A stretch of 64,000 nucleotides of DNA from Cheiracanthium punctorium (Eukaryota > Arthropoda > Arachnida > Araneae > Cheiracanthiidae), in the NCBI GenBank assembly GCA_038373885.1, contig JAWZYV010001774.1, positions 1,612,001 to 1,676,000 of the forward strand. Direction: 5' to 3'. Positions within the stretch are counted from its first letter, which is position 1. Every line of letters begins with the position of its first letter. The position numbers and the translations under genes are program-made. The notes beneath the pieces were generated by a model, which saw only the letters and a list, made by a program, of their open reading frames with translations, had not been told where the DNA came from and did no database searches. This document shows positions 36,183-49,203 of this stretch, piece by piece.

Positions 36183-36442
36183 TTTTAATAAACCCACCCA
36201 CAGGAGTCTGCCTATCTCGCGAGCCATGAGCTTTCTTAATCATACTGCTGAGTTTTCCACCACAATTTCACCAGAAATTGAAAGAAATATGAATATTGGT
36301 ACAACCTTTCAAGAACTGCTGGGGAAGACTTGCAGAACTGTGGATGCAGCTTGCACGTACACCTTTTTTCAGTAGGTCGGAAATCGAACCTGCAATCCCC
36401 CCTTTACTGATGCGATACCTTAACCACTGGGCTAAACCCGCC
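36183..36442 (-). mobile_element. tRNA-derived SINE, complete, minus strand
   Basis: Minus strand starts GGGCGGGTTTAGCCCAGTGG (A box) with GCAGGTTCGATTTCC (B box) downstream and ends TTTATTAAAAA. Exact 12-base duplication CGAAGTATTTAT at 36171-36182 and 36443-36454. A 71-codon plus-strand frame in it is fortuitous. Confidence 0.82.
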
Positions 36443-38300
36443 CGAAGTATTTATATTAATCACTCGCCTTAGACACTGAGTCTCCCAGATTTGTAGAGCT
36501 CTCGAATTGTTCATTTAAAAAATCGTCTTAACTCTACCAATAGTTTGGAATTTTTTCGAAAAAAAATTATCCATTGAGAATTAAGTCGAGTTTTAAATTT
36601 TAGAAATCAATATTTTTTTATTGTTTACTACAGATGCTGCATTGTTTGTTATAGATTTATGACTGCTGTTTTTTCTTACTTTTCATTTAATATTTATTTA
36701 AACTGACTAATTATTTGAGCACATTTGTCTGTATTCTGACTTCTTGCTTAAAAATGAGTCAGCAATTGGATACGATAAAGTAGTGCGAGTATCCGAGAAT
36801 TTCGCAACTTTTCTTCGGAGATTTAACTAGTTAACTATAGTAATATTAGGTTGTAGTGAAATAATTCATCAATCTGCTTATATAAAATCAGGTGAAAAAA
36901 AAGCTTGGTTTAAGTTTTATGCATTATGCTATGCATTGAAGGTGATTTGCTGAAAAATTTGGTTTCTAACAGTGAGCTAATACACATGAATTTCCTGTAT
37001 GAAGTTAAGAAGGGGGTGGGGCATAAAAAATATAAATATATATTTTTGAGACTTAATGTTGGAGGACATAAGTGGTTGATAATTTTAGAAAATTTTGTTA
37101 ATTTATCGCTGTTTTTTTTTGGGGGGGGAGGCGGCGAAATGTTTGAAGTCCCAATGCCCCATGATGTCATAATCGGAACCTGTCCATAGAACCCGGGTGT
37201 ATGAGAGTTTGCCCTGCAAAAGATATTTTTTTTTTCTCAATTTCAGTAAAATGTTTATACTTTATACAAACAAATCATTTTGGTTTGCTTGAACGGCTCC
37301 CAAAAGTCTTTTCCAAGATGACTTTATGGGATGATACTGTATTGGAAGGCTTGTAAAAATTTGTCAGCCTAACAAAATTAATTCAGTTTTGCTTAGCAAA
37401 TTACTGTCCAGTTCTAAATTACTAAATGAGATATTGCCTTCAGGAATCGGTTCAGACGAAATTTGTGTCCGCTTTACGGTCCCTTCACAAAATTACAATC
37501 GATTAAAACAGTCCCTCTTTGGCATTTAATCTTTTTAATTTGTTTTGTAAATTATTTTAAGGAGAGAAAAAAGTGACTTTCACGAAAATTGTTATGAAAA
37601 TTCAGAAAAATGGACATTGAAATTTACAAAAATTGATATTGAAATTCACAAAAATAGATATTGAAAATCACGAAAATGGGTCCCTGGAAAAAATTCCTGC
37701 CTCGACCCCTGGCCTTCAAAAATTGAATTGAATTTGGTGGGGGTGGGGGGGGGGGGAGAAAAAGAACTTTTTTTTTTTGTGTGTGACGACCATACCGGTT
37801 CTTTTCGCCAAGTAAACTGCAAGAAGGTTCATTTTATTTAGTAAAATGAGCTTGGCTGTAAGAAGCTTTTTTAATTGTATCCTCTTTCAGGAAATCTTTT
37901 AATACCTCATGTTTTATTTTTCGTTTATTCCTTAACGATGGGCATTTTAGTGAGTATCTGAAGAGTTTTAATGAACTCACTTCGCTTAGTTCTTTTTCCA
38001 AGTTTAAAGATCACGGCCATTTCTTCCTTTCTCATGTAATTATTTTGAAATAATGAGCTCCTGTTCATGACGCTACCGCACTACCCGGCGAGATACCTAC
38101 TTTCAAATTAGGAGTCATTGTTATGCTCAATGACGGCATTTACAATGGCGGTGTACAGTTCCCGAAACAGACATCTTTTGTCCTAATTGAAGTATACAAA
38201 AAGTACTCAGAAAATATAAGGGAAATATTGAATTTACAGTCCTTGGCCATATTTACGTAAACACCAGCCGATATATAATGTTTACATTTCGAACACGAGT

Positions 38301-38745
38301 TCCTAAGCGGAGCATTCGTTTGAGCTCAAATTTGGTATATATGTTATAGACTATCCTCGCACAACCGGTATTGATTTTGGTGTGTACAGGACACATAGCT
38401 TTTTTACTGGGCAACAAAACTCATGTATTACGGCCTATGGACGCAAATTCTTCGAAGTGCACTAGCTTCCAAACGAAGCATTCGATTGAACAAAAATTTG
38501 GTATAAATATTGTAGACTACTCTGGTACGACCAGCATTGATTTTGGTGTATATAGGACGTAAAGTTTTTTTTAATATGGTATAAAAAAGAATTCTTCTAC
38601 ATTACGGCCTATGGATTAAAATTCTCAAAAATGCGCTCGCGTCTAAACTGTGCATTCGATTGAGCTCAAAGTGTGTATGTATGTTATAGGTCCCCCATCA
38701 TACAACCTCTATAGATTTTGGTGTGAGTACGATTTATGATTTCCG
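38301..38745 (+). repeat. Degenerate tandem repeat, three units of about 165 bases
   Basis: Landmarks GCATTCG(T/A)TTGA, TTGATTTTGGTGT and TACGGCCTATGGA recur in order at 38312, 38478 and 38650. Confidence 0.75.
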
Positions 38746-39609
38746 TACAGGGCTACAAACTATAAAGTTTTCCGAAAGTCGAGTGGAGTCACTCCAGATT
38801 TTTTTATCTTTCACCCCCCCCCCTCCTTCGGAATTTTAAAGGTAAAACTTCTATGAATAAGTTGCTGTTTTGCATAGTGGTAACTCTCGTGATCGTGAAT
38901 ATTTACCAACAAATTTTTTTTAGTATGAAAACTCTGGTTTGTTGGTAGAATCTCATTCATTTGGACAGGGACTGTATATTGAAATAGAACGCGTATCCTT
39001 TCGCGTATCATCTTGCTATATATTAAAACAAGATAAATCATGCCAAACTCACCGATTATAAAACACTTTACGACGCAACAATTTTTTCTAGCGCCAAATT
39101 AAGCGATTTTTTTCATCAAGTTTGACGAGATTTTGGAGATAACCTCAAAAAACTGTACATCATTATTAACGTAATTTTACGAGTCACTGTAAAAATGCGT
39201 CAAATATTATTTTTCTATTATTTTGTAATCTTAAGCGGAATACATTTTGTTTCGTTTGAAATTGGCAAATACAGTAGAATCCATCTAATTCGTCCCTTTT
39301 GAGACTGGGTTATGGTCGGAACGCACAAAAAAGTTCGGATTAGTAGAAAATACAGAAAAATACGGATTTACAGCAAAACAGACAATCCCTGAACTCGGAA
39401 ATGACAATGTTTTGTTTTCTGCATAAAAAACAATGCAATAAACTGCGGAAAAGCTGTTATTATTATTGAAAAATAGAAATACTGTTGTATGTATTTACTG
39501 TACGTAATGGAAGAATTGAAGGTAGCCTATTGTATAAAACATTTAGAAAAAAAGTTGGCACGAGCATGGTCGACAGACGAGAAGGTACCGTATTTCTAAA
39601 ACTTGCGCT

Positions 39610-40110
39610 TTAACCCTTTAACGCGCAGTGTGTCCGCTCCGGGAACGCCAAATTCTGACGTTTTGACTTTTGCAAGTCACGAAGAATAGATTGGATTTCT
39701 ATAAAAATAGTTGCGAGTGACATAGCTCCACGAGAATCCTTTGCTTTTGAGCACGTCATTTCCCGTGCAAAAATTATCACGATTGTTTTTAACAGCACTG
39801 ACATCTGCCGAAAAATGGAAGAACGCGAGAACAGCTGGATAGATTGCCCAATGCTGAAAAAAGGGCAGCCGTTGCTATCGCTCGACTTAACTACCAGCAA
39901 GATGGCGGACAGTTGAAACATTCATCGCGTGCCACAGATCTAGAGACCCTTTTTTGCGCACAGCCAGCTGTCGTCAAAAAAGGGGTCTCTAGATCTGTGG
40001 CACGCGATGAACGTTTCGATCGTCCGCCATCTTGCTGGTAGTTAAGTCGAGCGATGGCAACGGCTGCCCTTTTTTCAGCATTGGGAGAGGGTTGCGCCTC
40101 AAAGGGTTAA
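39610..40110 (+). mobile_element. piggyBac-type MITE, copy 6 (complete)
   Basis: TTAA at 39610-39613 and 40107-40110; AACGCGCAG end at left. Long hairpin arms about 39848-39955 and 39975-40085 around a GCACAGCCAGCTGTCGTC centre. One of the best-preserved copies. Confidence 0.88.
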
Positions 40111-40610
40111 AAATGACTGCTCATAGACCATAGTGCATTCGAATTCCTTTGGTGCTCCTGTAAAAGAATTATAATTACTACATACGCTATTTTGAATAGG
40201 GTACTTGATACAATACATAGGAACGCCGTGCATAGATTTCGTTGTCATCAATGCATATTTACGGCAGAGCACGGACGGACGGACAGACGAACACCGAAAT
40301 CATAAATAGCCATGCTGGAAAGAGCTAAAAGGAAGTATACTAAAATAAAGAAAATGGTGGACCGGTTTCCTTGCATATAAAAAATAAATTCAAATAATCC
40401 AAAAGTTTTTTTTTCTATTTATTGATTATTACATCTTAATTTCATTCTTGAAAAAAAGCATAAAAATACTCATACAAAAACATAACAAAGATTGCTCGCT
40501 AATCAGTCAACAGACGAACCTACTTACGCACATGTAAAAGAATCCTGGAGCCTATGACATATTTTTGTCCCTATTGCAGAGTTGACTTAATTGAATGTAT
40601 TGTGTTTGTA

Positions 40611-40832
40611 TGTTGTGGCAAAGGTATGCAAGAGCTATCTGCCAAGCAAGGAGTATGCCTTGGTTGGAGGACATTCTAAGGGCTTCAAACGCGTATTCAC
40701 GTTAGAGAACACTGAAGAAAACCGACCAAAACGCCAGACCGTTAGATCGAGAGCTGCTCGATAGCTCTTAACGCTAGACCTTCATACTTCAGCCATCTAC
40801 CATTTATTTTGAGTATCTTATGCATTCGGGCA
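40611..40832 (-). mobile_element. SINE family A, minus strand
   Basis: Landmarks AACGCGTATTCACGTTAGAG, CCAGACCGTTAGATCGAGAG and ACCTTCATACTTCAGCCATC in order. The head end at right is degenerate. Left edge GTTGTGGCAAAG is the tail side. Confidence 0.75.
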
Positions 40833-40842
40833 TGCAACATGT

Positions 40843-40873
<31 letters not shown>

Positions 40874-41447
40874 GAGACGGAGAAAGAAAGAGTTTTTTGT
40901 ACAATTCTAGTGTAGAGTCTTCCTGTGTGCTGATTGGAGTGTGACCTCGGGCATCCACGTTAACATACAGCTGTTTCAATAAAGCTGTCTGTTACTTATT
41001 TCACCCCGACTGAAAAAATCCCAAAGCTAAATAACATTTTCTCGGATGACTGTCATGGGATTTTGTTGTAGGCGTATCACGTATATCTGTCTGTTGCCAG
41101 TTTAGGGAAATGAAATCAATCTCAAATGGGAAAGCGATCGCCAATTTAATGACGATTATCGCAGAACATTACAAAATCCAGATTAGATTAAATTGAGAGA
41201 ATTGTCGATTTTTCCTAGAGGGATCAGCAGTTCGCAAAATTCCAACTAGGAAGCAACGATGAGCGCTGGAGATGGGATCTTTGTTGTCACGTATTTTTAC
41301 AACGGATGAAAGCAAACAGGTTAAAGCCAATAAAATATTCAAGCATCCTTTTTCAATCACTGTTCTTAGACTATATATGTATGTCCCTGTAAAAAAGCTA
41401 CACTTCTTGTATATAATAGTTATTTCGACGAAGAACATCTCTACATA

Positions 41448-42165
41448 CAAGGTGTTCCAAAAAGGTGGTAATGGCTTTAAGTCTTTCTCTATTAGAAATA
41501 AGTGGGCAATGTAAATTGAAAAAAATGACCAAAATAGAATCGGAAAGAAGACTCCGTTATAAAAAAAAATTCCTCTGGGTAATTTTCAAAAAATTACACT
41601 TTTTAAATTTGTATACGATCCCCGTATAAAAAATTCCCAACGAGTAAAATGTGCCCCATACAGTAATTAGGTGATGTACGAAATTTCAGCCTTTTATCTT
41701 AAAAAGTCGCAGAGATATCTTTAAATGAAGATGATCGGGGTTACAAGAGTTTGAGTGTAAGCGCTTTTTGCTAGATTGTAAAAAAATTACTTTCTTTCGT
41801 AATTTCTGGACAACGTCTGAAATGAGATCATCCGACGTGATTTTTCCTTTTCGGGAGCCTTTGAAAAGTGTTTTAAGTCAGCATAGGTTTAATCTTTTTA
41901 TTTCTGACACTTATAAAAATATAATTCTCAATACATTACCTCATTAGTGTATGGATCACATTTTACAAACTGGGATTTTTTTTTTTTTACAGGGGTCGTA
42001 TACGAATTTGAAAAGCTTAACTCTTTAAAAATTAACGCGAGGAATTTCTTTCTTAAAGGAATCTTAATTTCTGACCTTATTTTGAACATTTTTTTTTTTC
42101 AATTTACATTTCCTATTTATCTCTAATAGACTTAAAGCCCGTTACCAACTTTTTGGGACACTGTG
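41448..42165. mobile_element. Mariner-type non-autonomous element
   Basis: TA at 41446-41447 and 42166-42167. Ends (A)CAAGGTGTTCCAAAAAGG and, inverted, CACAGTGTCCCAAAAAGT, extended by matching GGTAA(T/C)GG(C) and ACTTAAAG segments. No transposase frame. Confidence 0.72.
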
Positions 42166-42167
42166 TA

Positions 42168-43480
42168 TAAAGGGAGATGTCCTGACTGACTCATCAATGC
42201 CCAGCAAAATCTATTAGAGATGCAGACATTAAATTTTAAGAGCTTATTTCTTTTGTGCCCAGAGCTTCAGTTAAAAAGCATGCTTTTAAAAGTACGTTAG
42301 TAAGTTAAATGCTATCAAGCTTTGTCAAAAAAGAAAAAATTGCACAGCGATCAAGGTTCTTTGGACATGAAACATGGATCCAGATAGGAAGATGTAAATC
42401 TTTTACGAGACTAAAATTTTGCAGAAATATGCAAATGAAAATATATTTAATATTTATTTTCCATTTGTATTTGTTGGTTTAACAATCTCCATTCCGTGCA
42501 AGCAACGAGTATTTCAACTATTTCTTTTATAAACGTCACTATTATATATTTATTTTGGTTTGTTTGAAATAGGGAAGTGTCTCTCGAATGTTCTTTAAAC
42601 AAAGACAGCTCATAGAATTTTGAAGAGTGCTCCATTGCAACAGACAATTCATGCTACACCTCGTTGTATACATGGTAATAAAGAAAATATTGTAGAAGTC
42701 TGTGCTTATATTGAGTGAAGCAAAAACATGTAAATCGAAACTATAAATATTTTTAAGGGTTTGCTGGAAAGTGCGAATAAGAAAATATAAAGAAAGAATC
42801 TCTAAAAAATGTTTTTCTCAGAAATAAATCTACACCAAAAATACAATTAAATGTGAATAAATTATAAATCAAACAGAGATGTCGCCTGCATCCTGTTGTT
42901 GACACACAGCTCGATGCCACCGGAAGTGAATCCTGCGCAAATGAGTTTAATTTTTATGCTTCAACGCCTGTAAAACGGCTTCTGTTGCTTCAATTGCATG
43001 ACTGCGGGAAAAATAAACGTAAAACGTGAGCAATTTCTTGTTTGTAAATAACATTATGGATCTTTTAGAAAACATTATAATTGTTTTATGGGGGGGAGGG
43101 GGGTTGCTAATTTAAATGCGCCGATAAGTCACGAGTTTCTGTGAGTATTGCTACATTTTAAACGCCCTCCAGCGGAGTTGAAAAATATCTTTTGGCTTGT
43201 CGGTCTGTCCGAGATCTTAAAGCCATTGCTACAAAATATTATTTAGGCTACTGCTACCGAGCTATACTATGTACCCAATTAAAGTATTTTTCTTTTTTAG
43301 CACTCGAAAGAATTTAACAGTGGTTTAAAGTGCGATTTAGAGACCTTTCGTACAAAACTTAAATGAATGCAGATGATTGAAATTTATTTTTAAAAATGCT
43401 TTCCATCGAAAAGAGTGCACGTAACGTGGATTTGCTCTTTCACAGAGACCAACGAAATAACTAATATTCTCTAACGACAG
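42168..43480. other. AT-rich intronic DNA
   Basis: No gene, transposon ends or long repeats recognised. Confidence 0.5.
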
Positions 43481-43907
43481 TGACCCAGATAAATAAGTGT
43501 GGTTGGCTGTAACCTGCTCGCTTTCGTCGTTGCAAAGACGCGGTAGCAGTGATTCCCTTTTGGGCCGATCATTGCTTCCTGGCGTGGATCTTCGCGACGA
43601 CTTGAGTTTTCTAAGACCGATGTCTGGAAGCAAGGACGAGAACGAACACGGAAGAGTGTACGAATGGTTTGCAAGACGAGAAACTGCAGGTAGGGCTACA
43701 TCTCGCAACTGAAAATATCTGTCTCGTCGCGTCTCGCAACTGTCCCTAAACAAGAAATTAGTTACTGTCTCGTATTTGCCACTATAAGAGCGAATAGCTT
43801 AGCCATCAGTTGTGAAAGTGCACTTATGATCTTCTCGGAAACTGTTTTATAATCGAAGTTTGAGCATGAATATTCTTTATCGTTATTGTCCACTCTTACC
43901 TGGATCC

Positions 43908-44499
43908 AAAAATAAACCTTGCCTTCTTCTTCTTTTTCTTTTCTTCTGTCCCTTGGTCCAGGCTTCGCTCTGTCCATTGTTACCTATCGGGGGAAAAATG
44001 AACATTGAGTATCCATTGAAAACAAGAGGTGGTGGAAAAGCTTTCCCTCCCGCAGAGTCTGAATAAATGCAAAACGTTTGATAGCATCAGACAAATTATA
44101 CACCTGAAAATAAACCTTGCCTTCTTCTTTTTCTTTTCTTCTGTCCCTTGGTCCAGGCTTCGCTCTGTCCATTGTTACCTATCGGGGGGAAAAATGAACA
44201 TTGAGTATCCATTGAAAACAAGAGGTGGTGGAAAAGCTTTCCCTCCCGCAGAGTCTGAATAAATGCAAAACGTTTGATAGCATCAGACAAATTATACACC
44301 TGAAAATAAACCTTGCCTTCTTCTTTTTCTTTTCTTCTGTCCCTTGGTCCAGGCTTCGCTCTGTCCATTGTTACCTATCGGGGGGAAAAATGAACATTGA
44401 GTATCCATTGAAAACAAGAGGTGGTGGAAAAGCTTTCCCTCCCGCAGAGTCTGAATAAATGCAAAACGTTTGATAGCATCAGACAAATTATACACCTGA
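43908..44499 (+). repeat. Three tandem copies of a 196-base unit
   Basis: Units start at about 43911, 44109 and 44305 (AATAAACCTTGCCTTC), and each ends with TGATAGCATCAGACAAATT. The last two are virtually identical; the first has three extra bases in the CTT run and a one-base difference in a G run. Short frames recur at the same 196-base interval and are not genes. Confidence 0.9.
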
Positions 44500-44677
44500 T
44501 GTCCGGTGTGGAGCAATAAAAGTTTAGAAAGAATCGAAGTTACACGCTAGTGGAAATTAGAACTTCTTGTCATTTACGTTTATTATTTTGGCCACAATTT
44601 AACTTCACAGAAGATTTGGATTATAGATAGTGGGTTTGTTTATGTGGTTCGCGCATGAGCAGTGGGCACTTAAACCA

Positions 44678-44968
44678 CAGTGTTTCCCAACCTTTTTTCA
44701 CCTGTGAGCAGGCTAATGAAAGGAAAATCATTTTGCAGACCAATCCCAGTCAAAAAGAAAAGAAAGAAAAAGGAAAACGATGTATAAATAGCCTTTTATT
44801 GGTGAAATCAAGTACTATATGAATACAATTTTGATATATATGCGACGCTTGTACATTTAGGATTATATTTATGGAGAATATAGTTCGAGGTTTAAATAAC
44901 ATTAGAAAAGGCAGATTTATTCATGTACCTGCAGCAAAGGGCCGCACACCAGTGGTTGGGCAACGCTG
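44678..44968. mobile_element. hAT-type MITE with CAGTGTTTCCCAACC ends
   Basis: Inverted ends CAGTGTTTCCCAACC and GGTTGGGCAACGCTG, typical of hAT families in animals. No clean 8-base duplication can be seen, so it is probably old. AT-rich interior. Confidence 0.7.
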
Positions 44969-45371
44969 TTCTAAACGATTCTCTGAAAAGCATTGAGCTT
45001 TTCATTGTGTTTTGCGTCATGTTGTTACAATTTAAATAAATCGTAATAAAAATCTGATATGATTATTTCTTTGTTGAAAAGTAACAGAAACTTAAATTGA
45101 CAAAACTTGTTTAGTGATCGTTATGATATCAGTTTGTCACGACTTTCTTTTAACACGAAAAGCCAATTTCATACTGAAATAGTTAATCCAAGAGTGAGGG
45201 GGGGGGGGTTATAGATTTGACTTTGGTATCGCACGAGAAAAATGAAATGATAACTCCACAATAAAAACTGTTTTTTAGGAGACAGCGCTATCTGAAAAAA
45301 ATATGAGAAATTGTTTTGCTTGTGAAATAATTGCCGTATTGCGTCACAGCCTTTGAACTTAAGCCTATTGT

Positions 45372-45600
45372 TTGTTTTGTGTCTGCCAAGCTAAGAGGCA
45401 TCTGCCTACAAAGAAGGTGAAGGTTGCCTTGGTCAGAGGACTTTAAGTGTTCTAACGCATATTCACGTTGTATCTGGAGAAATCCAACCGAAACTCTAGA
45501 CCGTTAGATGGACAGTCGTTCGATAGGCCCGAACGCGGGACCTTCATACTTCATATGTCTACCATGGTCAATACTTTATCCATTCGTCCATGGTGGAGCC
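45372..45600 (-). mobile_element. SINE family A, minus strand
   Basis: Landmarks TTGCCTTGGTCAGAGGAC, TAACGCATATTCACGTTG, CTAGACCGTTAGATGGACAG, GATAGGCCCGAACGCGGGAC and the tRNA-like head TTATCCATTCGTCCATGG at right. Confidence 0.77.
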
Positions 45601-47477
45601 CGAATATAAGTCTAATTTATTTTGAAAAATCGTAATTAAAAAAAAACCGCAAAGACGATAATTTTGAGGTAAACACTCTTGTTCATTGGGCTTGATTAAT
45701 TGGTTGATTCATCTACAACTCTTAGCATGCATAGACAGTTGTACGTCTAACTACACTCCAATCGTCGGAAAACGCTGTGTAGGCTAAAAGTCGTAAATCA
45801 GCATGTTTGTGGCACTTGCGCGCCAATCTTCTCGACGCTCTCTGTCATAAACATGGTCGTTTATGATGAGACCTTTGTTTTTTACGACCAACAGAAAAAA
45901 AAAGTACATGACAATTGTGTGAGAAGCGGATTATGCGTCTCTTACCATACCAGCGTGACGTCAGCCGTCGATTTGTCTCACGAAAATCGTGCAGAGGTTC
46001 CTATCCTATTGTGCTATTAATTTTTCTCTTCTCACTTTTTGATAGGCCGTTTCAATGCCAGACGCTGTCGTAGATCGTAAATTCTGCAGCTATTTTTCTC
46101 CCTTGTTTACTACATTCAGATATGTATTAGAATAAAAAAAGGGTTTTAATTCATCATTACTTTTTTTTTTTTTTTTAGCTTTTTTTTTTCTTATTTCTTT
46201 TTCTTTTTGAGTGGGGGAGGAGAGATAATTTTTTTATGAAGTACTATTTTGATTAAAATTTGGTTTTCTGGAATTTAACTATCAACACTCTTTCCTCTCC
46301 AAACGAAATTCCTAATTTTGTGGAATGCATTCTGTGTGGTGATTTTATTGTCATTGAACGCAGATTATACAAGTCTGTCCATTCCGTACTTATTTGATTT
46401 TTTTTTTGTGTGTGTGTGTGTGTGTGTTTCTCTGCACAAGTCGTAAAATTTAAAGGACCCGTAACCTCATCTCTTACCTTGAAAAGACGATAAAACTATA
46501 TAATATATTTTTTTATTGTGATATCACCGTTTGTAAATTCGTGGGGAAGAGACTGAAACAATATTTATGTTCTTTTTCCCCTTTCTATCTTCCTTAAGAA
46601 TTAAGATTAAAAAATAAATAAATAAATAAACAACAAAAGCAGGAATCTGCCACCGATTTCTGACATAGAGTATGTGCACCAGTAATTGACACTTTGCCAG
46701 ATAATTTATTATAATAAGCTTTTATTTCAGAACATTTATTAAATGTTGTTATATAGTACCAATTTAGACATTTATCTTCAGTTTTTGCAACATTTTTTTT
46801 TTAATCTCCAGGGACTCTAGGTATCAAAAATTGAGCTTTTAAACTCAGTGCTCAAAATATTTCTGATTTTCAGTCGCTGCCCTAGTGCTGAAATTAAAAG
46901 AAGTTTATTATCAACCGCACTGTTATAAAAATATACTGAAATAAACTGTCATCATGTGGTAGCAGTGCTGCCTGACAATAACCGTTTTCCCATCTCCGAT
47001 GTCGGAGAAAACGGTTAATTTCCGTTCAATGTTATCTTACGAAACGGTATCTCTCCGTTATTTTCACTCACAAAATCAGGTTTTTCTGCTTCCGACAAAA
47101 AGGTTTCTTTCCGATATTTTATGGCCGGAAATTCTTTTTTTCCCCCTATTAGAGAAAGGTATTCCCCCCCCCCCCTATATCCCAAAGAAGGATTTTAAGC
47201 ATTATTTAAAATTGCGGAATGAGGTTTTTATCACATTTGAAAGATATATTATGCCTTATTTTCTAATACGCTGCATTATTGGACAAAGCCGGGTACCAAC
47301 GTATTTCCAAAAAATAATTTATTTATCCTAGAATATAGTTTCTATACATTAAAGAATAGTCATTTTTGAAACCAACGTTCTAATTCATTCAAATAGAAAT
47401 TGAAGCACTTTATTCATGTAGTTATTTTACACGTGAGAAAAAGCTGTCCTAGTCCAACTTTTCCAAATATAAATAAA

Positions 47478-47479
<2 letters not shown>
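45601..47479. other. AT-rich intronic DNA with low-complexity runs
   Basis: T-runs at 46160-46190, (TG)n at 46408-46427, C-run at 47165-47175. No gene recognised. Confidence 0.5.
46980..47016. repeat. Imperfect hairpin
   Basis: AACCGTTTTC and CTCCGA pair with TCGGAG and AAAACGGTT. Lies in a local run of TTTCCG(T/A) motifs (46980-47130). Confidence 0.6.

Positions 47480-47508
<29 letters not shown>
47480..47508. repeat. (TA)n microsatellite
   Basis: Pure TA run. Confidence 0.95.
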
Positions 47509-47511
<3 letters not shown>

Positions 47512-48046
47512 ATATAAAATTAAACATCCTCTCAAAATTCAAAATTTTTTATTTCCTTGCTTCAAAATTCTTTAGGGCTTAGTAACTTTCGTTTTAAACA
47601 AAGAATTTGATCAGGATCTATATTTAATTTAAACGCAAGTGATATATCTCTCCTCTTTCTCATGGTCTTCTGGCACCGCACCTCGAAAGAATTTCTAAGG
47701 CTAGGAGACCCGGGCATTTTAATAACCAATAAATGCACCACTTTTGGAACAAGTGATACTTTATATGAACGCGTGATCCGAGATGACATATTTTGAAACG
47801 CACCTAGGAAAGGGGCTTTTTCGTGACTTCAGTCGCCATGTAAAATTGTGTGAAAACTAAATAAAAATATGACTTCGTAATCCCGGAGTGGTTCATTCCA
47901 TACGCCTATAGCTTCCTGCCTTAGCGTCCACTCGGCTACCAAGTTTCAGCAGCGGGCGGCCAGTCTTTTCTACGACGTCCAGCACCGAGCTCAAAGCAAG
48001 TTTTTTGACCGAGTCGCCTCTCCTTTCTAGCACTTCCCAACGCTGT

Positions 48047-48077
<31 letters not shown>

Positions 48078-48314
48078 GGAGAGAGAGAGAGGAGGTGGTC
48101 CATGTAGGTGCTAAAACACCAGAGTTGTTTTTAAAAAGTGCGCATACATGTACATATAATGTTATAAATAGTGCATAATTAAAAATATGTTTGAATTTTT
48201 CGTTTTCTTCTTTTTTTTATCAGAGCTATATATAATCTATGATTATTAGCCCGAGAAAATAAATTTTAAATCAAGGCATATACTTTATACATATATCTTA
48301 ATACACTATACAAA

Positions 48315-49203
48315 TAGGGAATGCAATCCCGATCCCGCGGAAACGGGATCCTGCGGGATCCCGCACAAATGTTTGCGGGACTAGTCCCGCGGGATTAGGA
48401 TATTAATCCCGCGGGACTAGCCCCGCACACTGAGAAATAAATTATTGACACTGAGATTGACACTGATGATTGACACTGAGAAATAAATTATTTTTTATTA
48501 CAGTTTCACGCTGCTTTCCCAATCAGACCGAAAAATTTTCATATATACGTCTCATTAACAATAAAGAAATCAATAATTACAAATTTTAATTTAAAGTTTT
48601 ATTTTTTAAATTATCTTACAACGGGAGTCTCTATCGAACATCTAAATCTAAACATTGTAGTATAAATTTTTCGTAAAGTTACCAATCTCCAAATGAACTG
48701 AAATATTTCATACTATTTATCTCTTAGTCACGAATTAATTATAAAAAGTTTTCATTTTAGTTTAAATTTTTTTTATAATTCACACTTTTAATTATTTTAC
48801 TAAAATTAAATCTAGACTAGTAAATGATTCATTGAATTTGTTCGATTTGTACGTTACTTTTTCAGCAACTAAGAAAATAACGTATGTTAACATATCTGTG
48901 AATTGTATATTCCTCCTTTTCAGCAACTAATATAAGACATAACTTAGTATATTATTCTGAATATCATGATTATAATTTTCACATTTATAAGTTAATAATT
49001 AATCTTATGAGATAATTAATACATTATTATTAAAGTTAAACTTCATAGTGCTTAAAATCTTACTTTTTCTTCTTTTCTCTGTTGAAATGAAGTCCTAACT
49101 AAATGAAATGTCAATCCCGCGGGATTGCGGGATCCCGCGTGATCAATGAATCTCAATCCCGAAATCCCGCAGGACGAAAAACAGTGCGGGATTGCATTCC
49201 CTA
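48315..49203 (-). mobile_element. Non-autonomous hAT element with GC-palindrome ends, copy 2
   Basis: Same family as the 6.8 kb element, inverted relative to it. TIRs TAGGGAATGCAATCCCG and 8-base duplication TATACAAA at 48307-48314 and 49204-49211. Subterminal CCCGCGGGA palindromes at both ends. A short local duplication (ATTGACACTGA-like, 48440-48480) is present in this copy only. Confidence 0.9.

Noticed and set aside
39270..39360. Second pogo-type element beginning CAGTAGAATCCATCTAATTC
   Set aside because: The left end looks right and follows TA, but no matching right end could be located, so it was not called.
43984..44516. Repeated 62-90 codon frames resembling a gene family
   Set aside because: Their 196-base spacing equals the tandem repeat unit; both strands are open because of the repeat, not because of coding.
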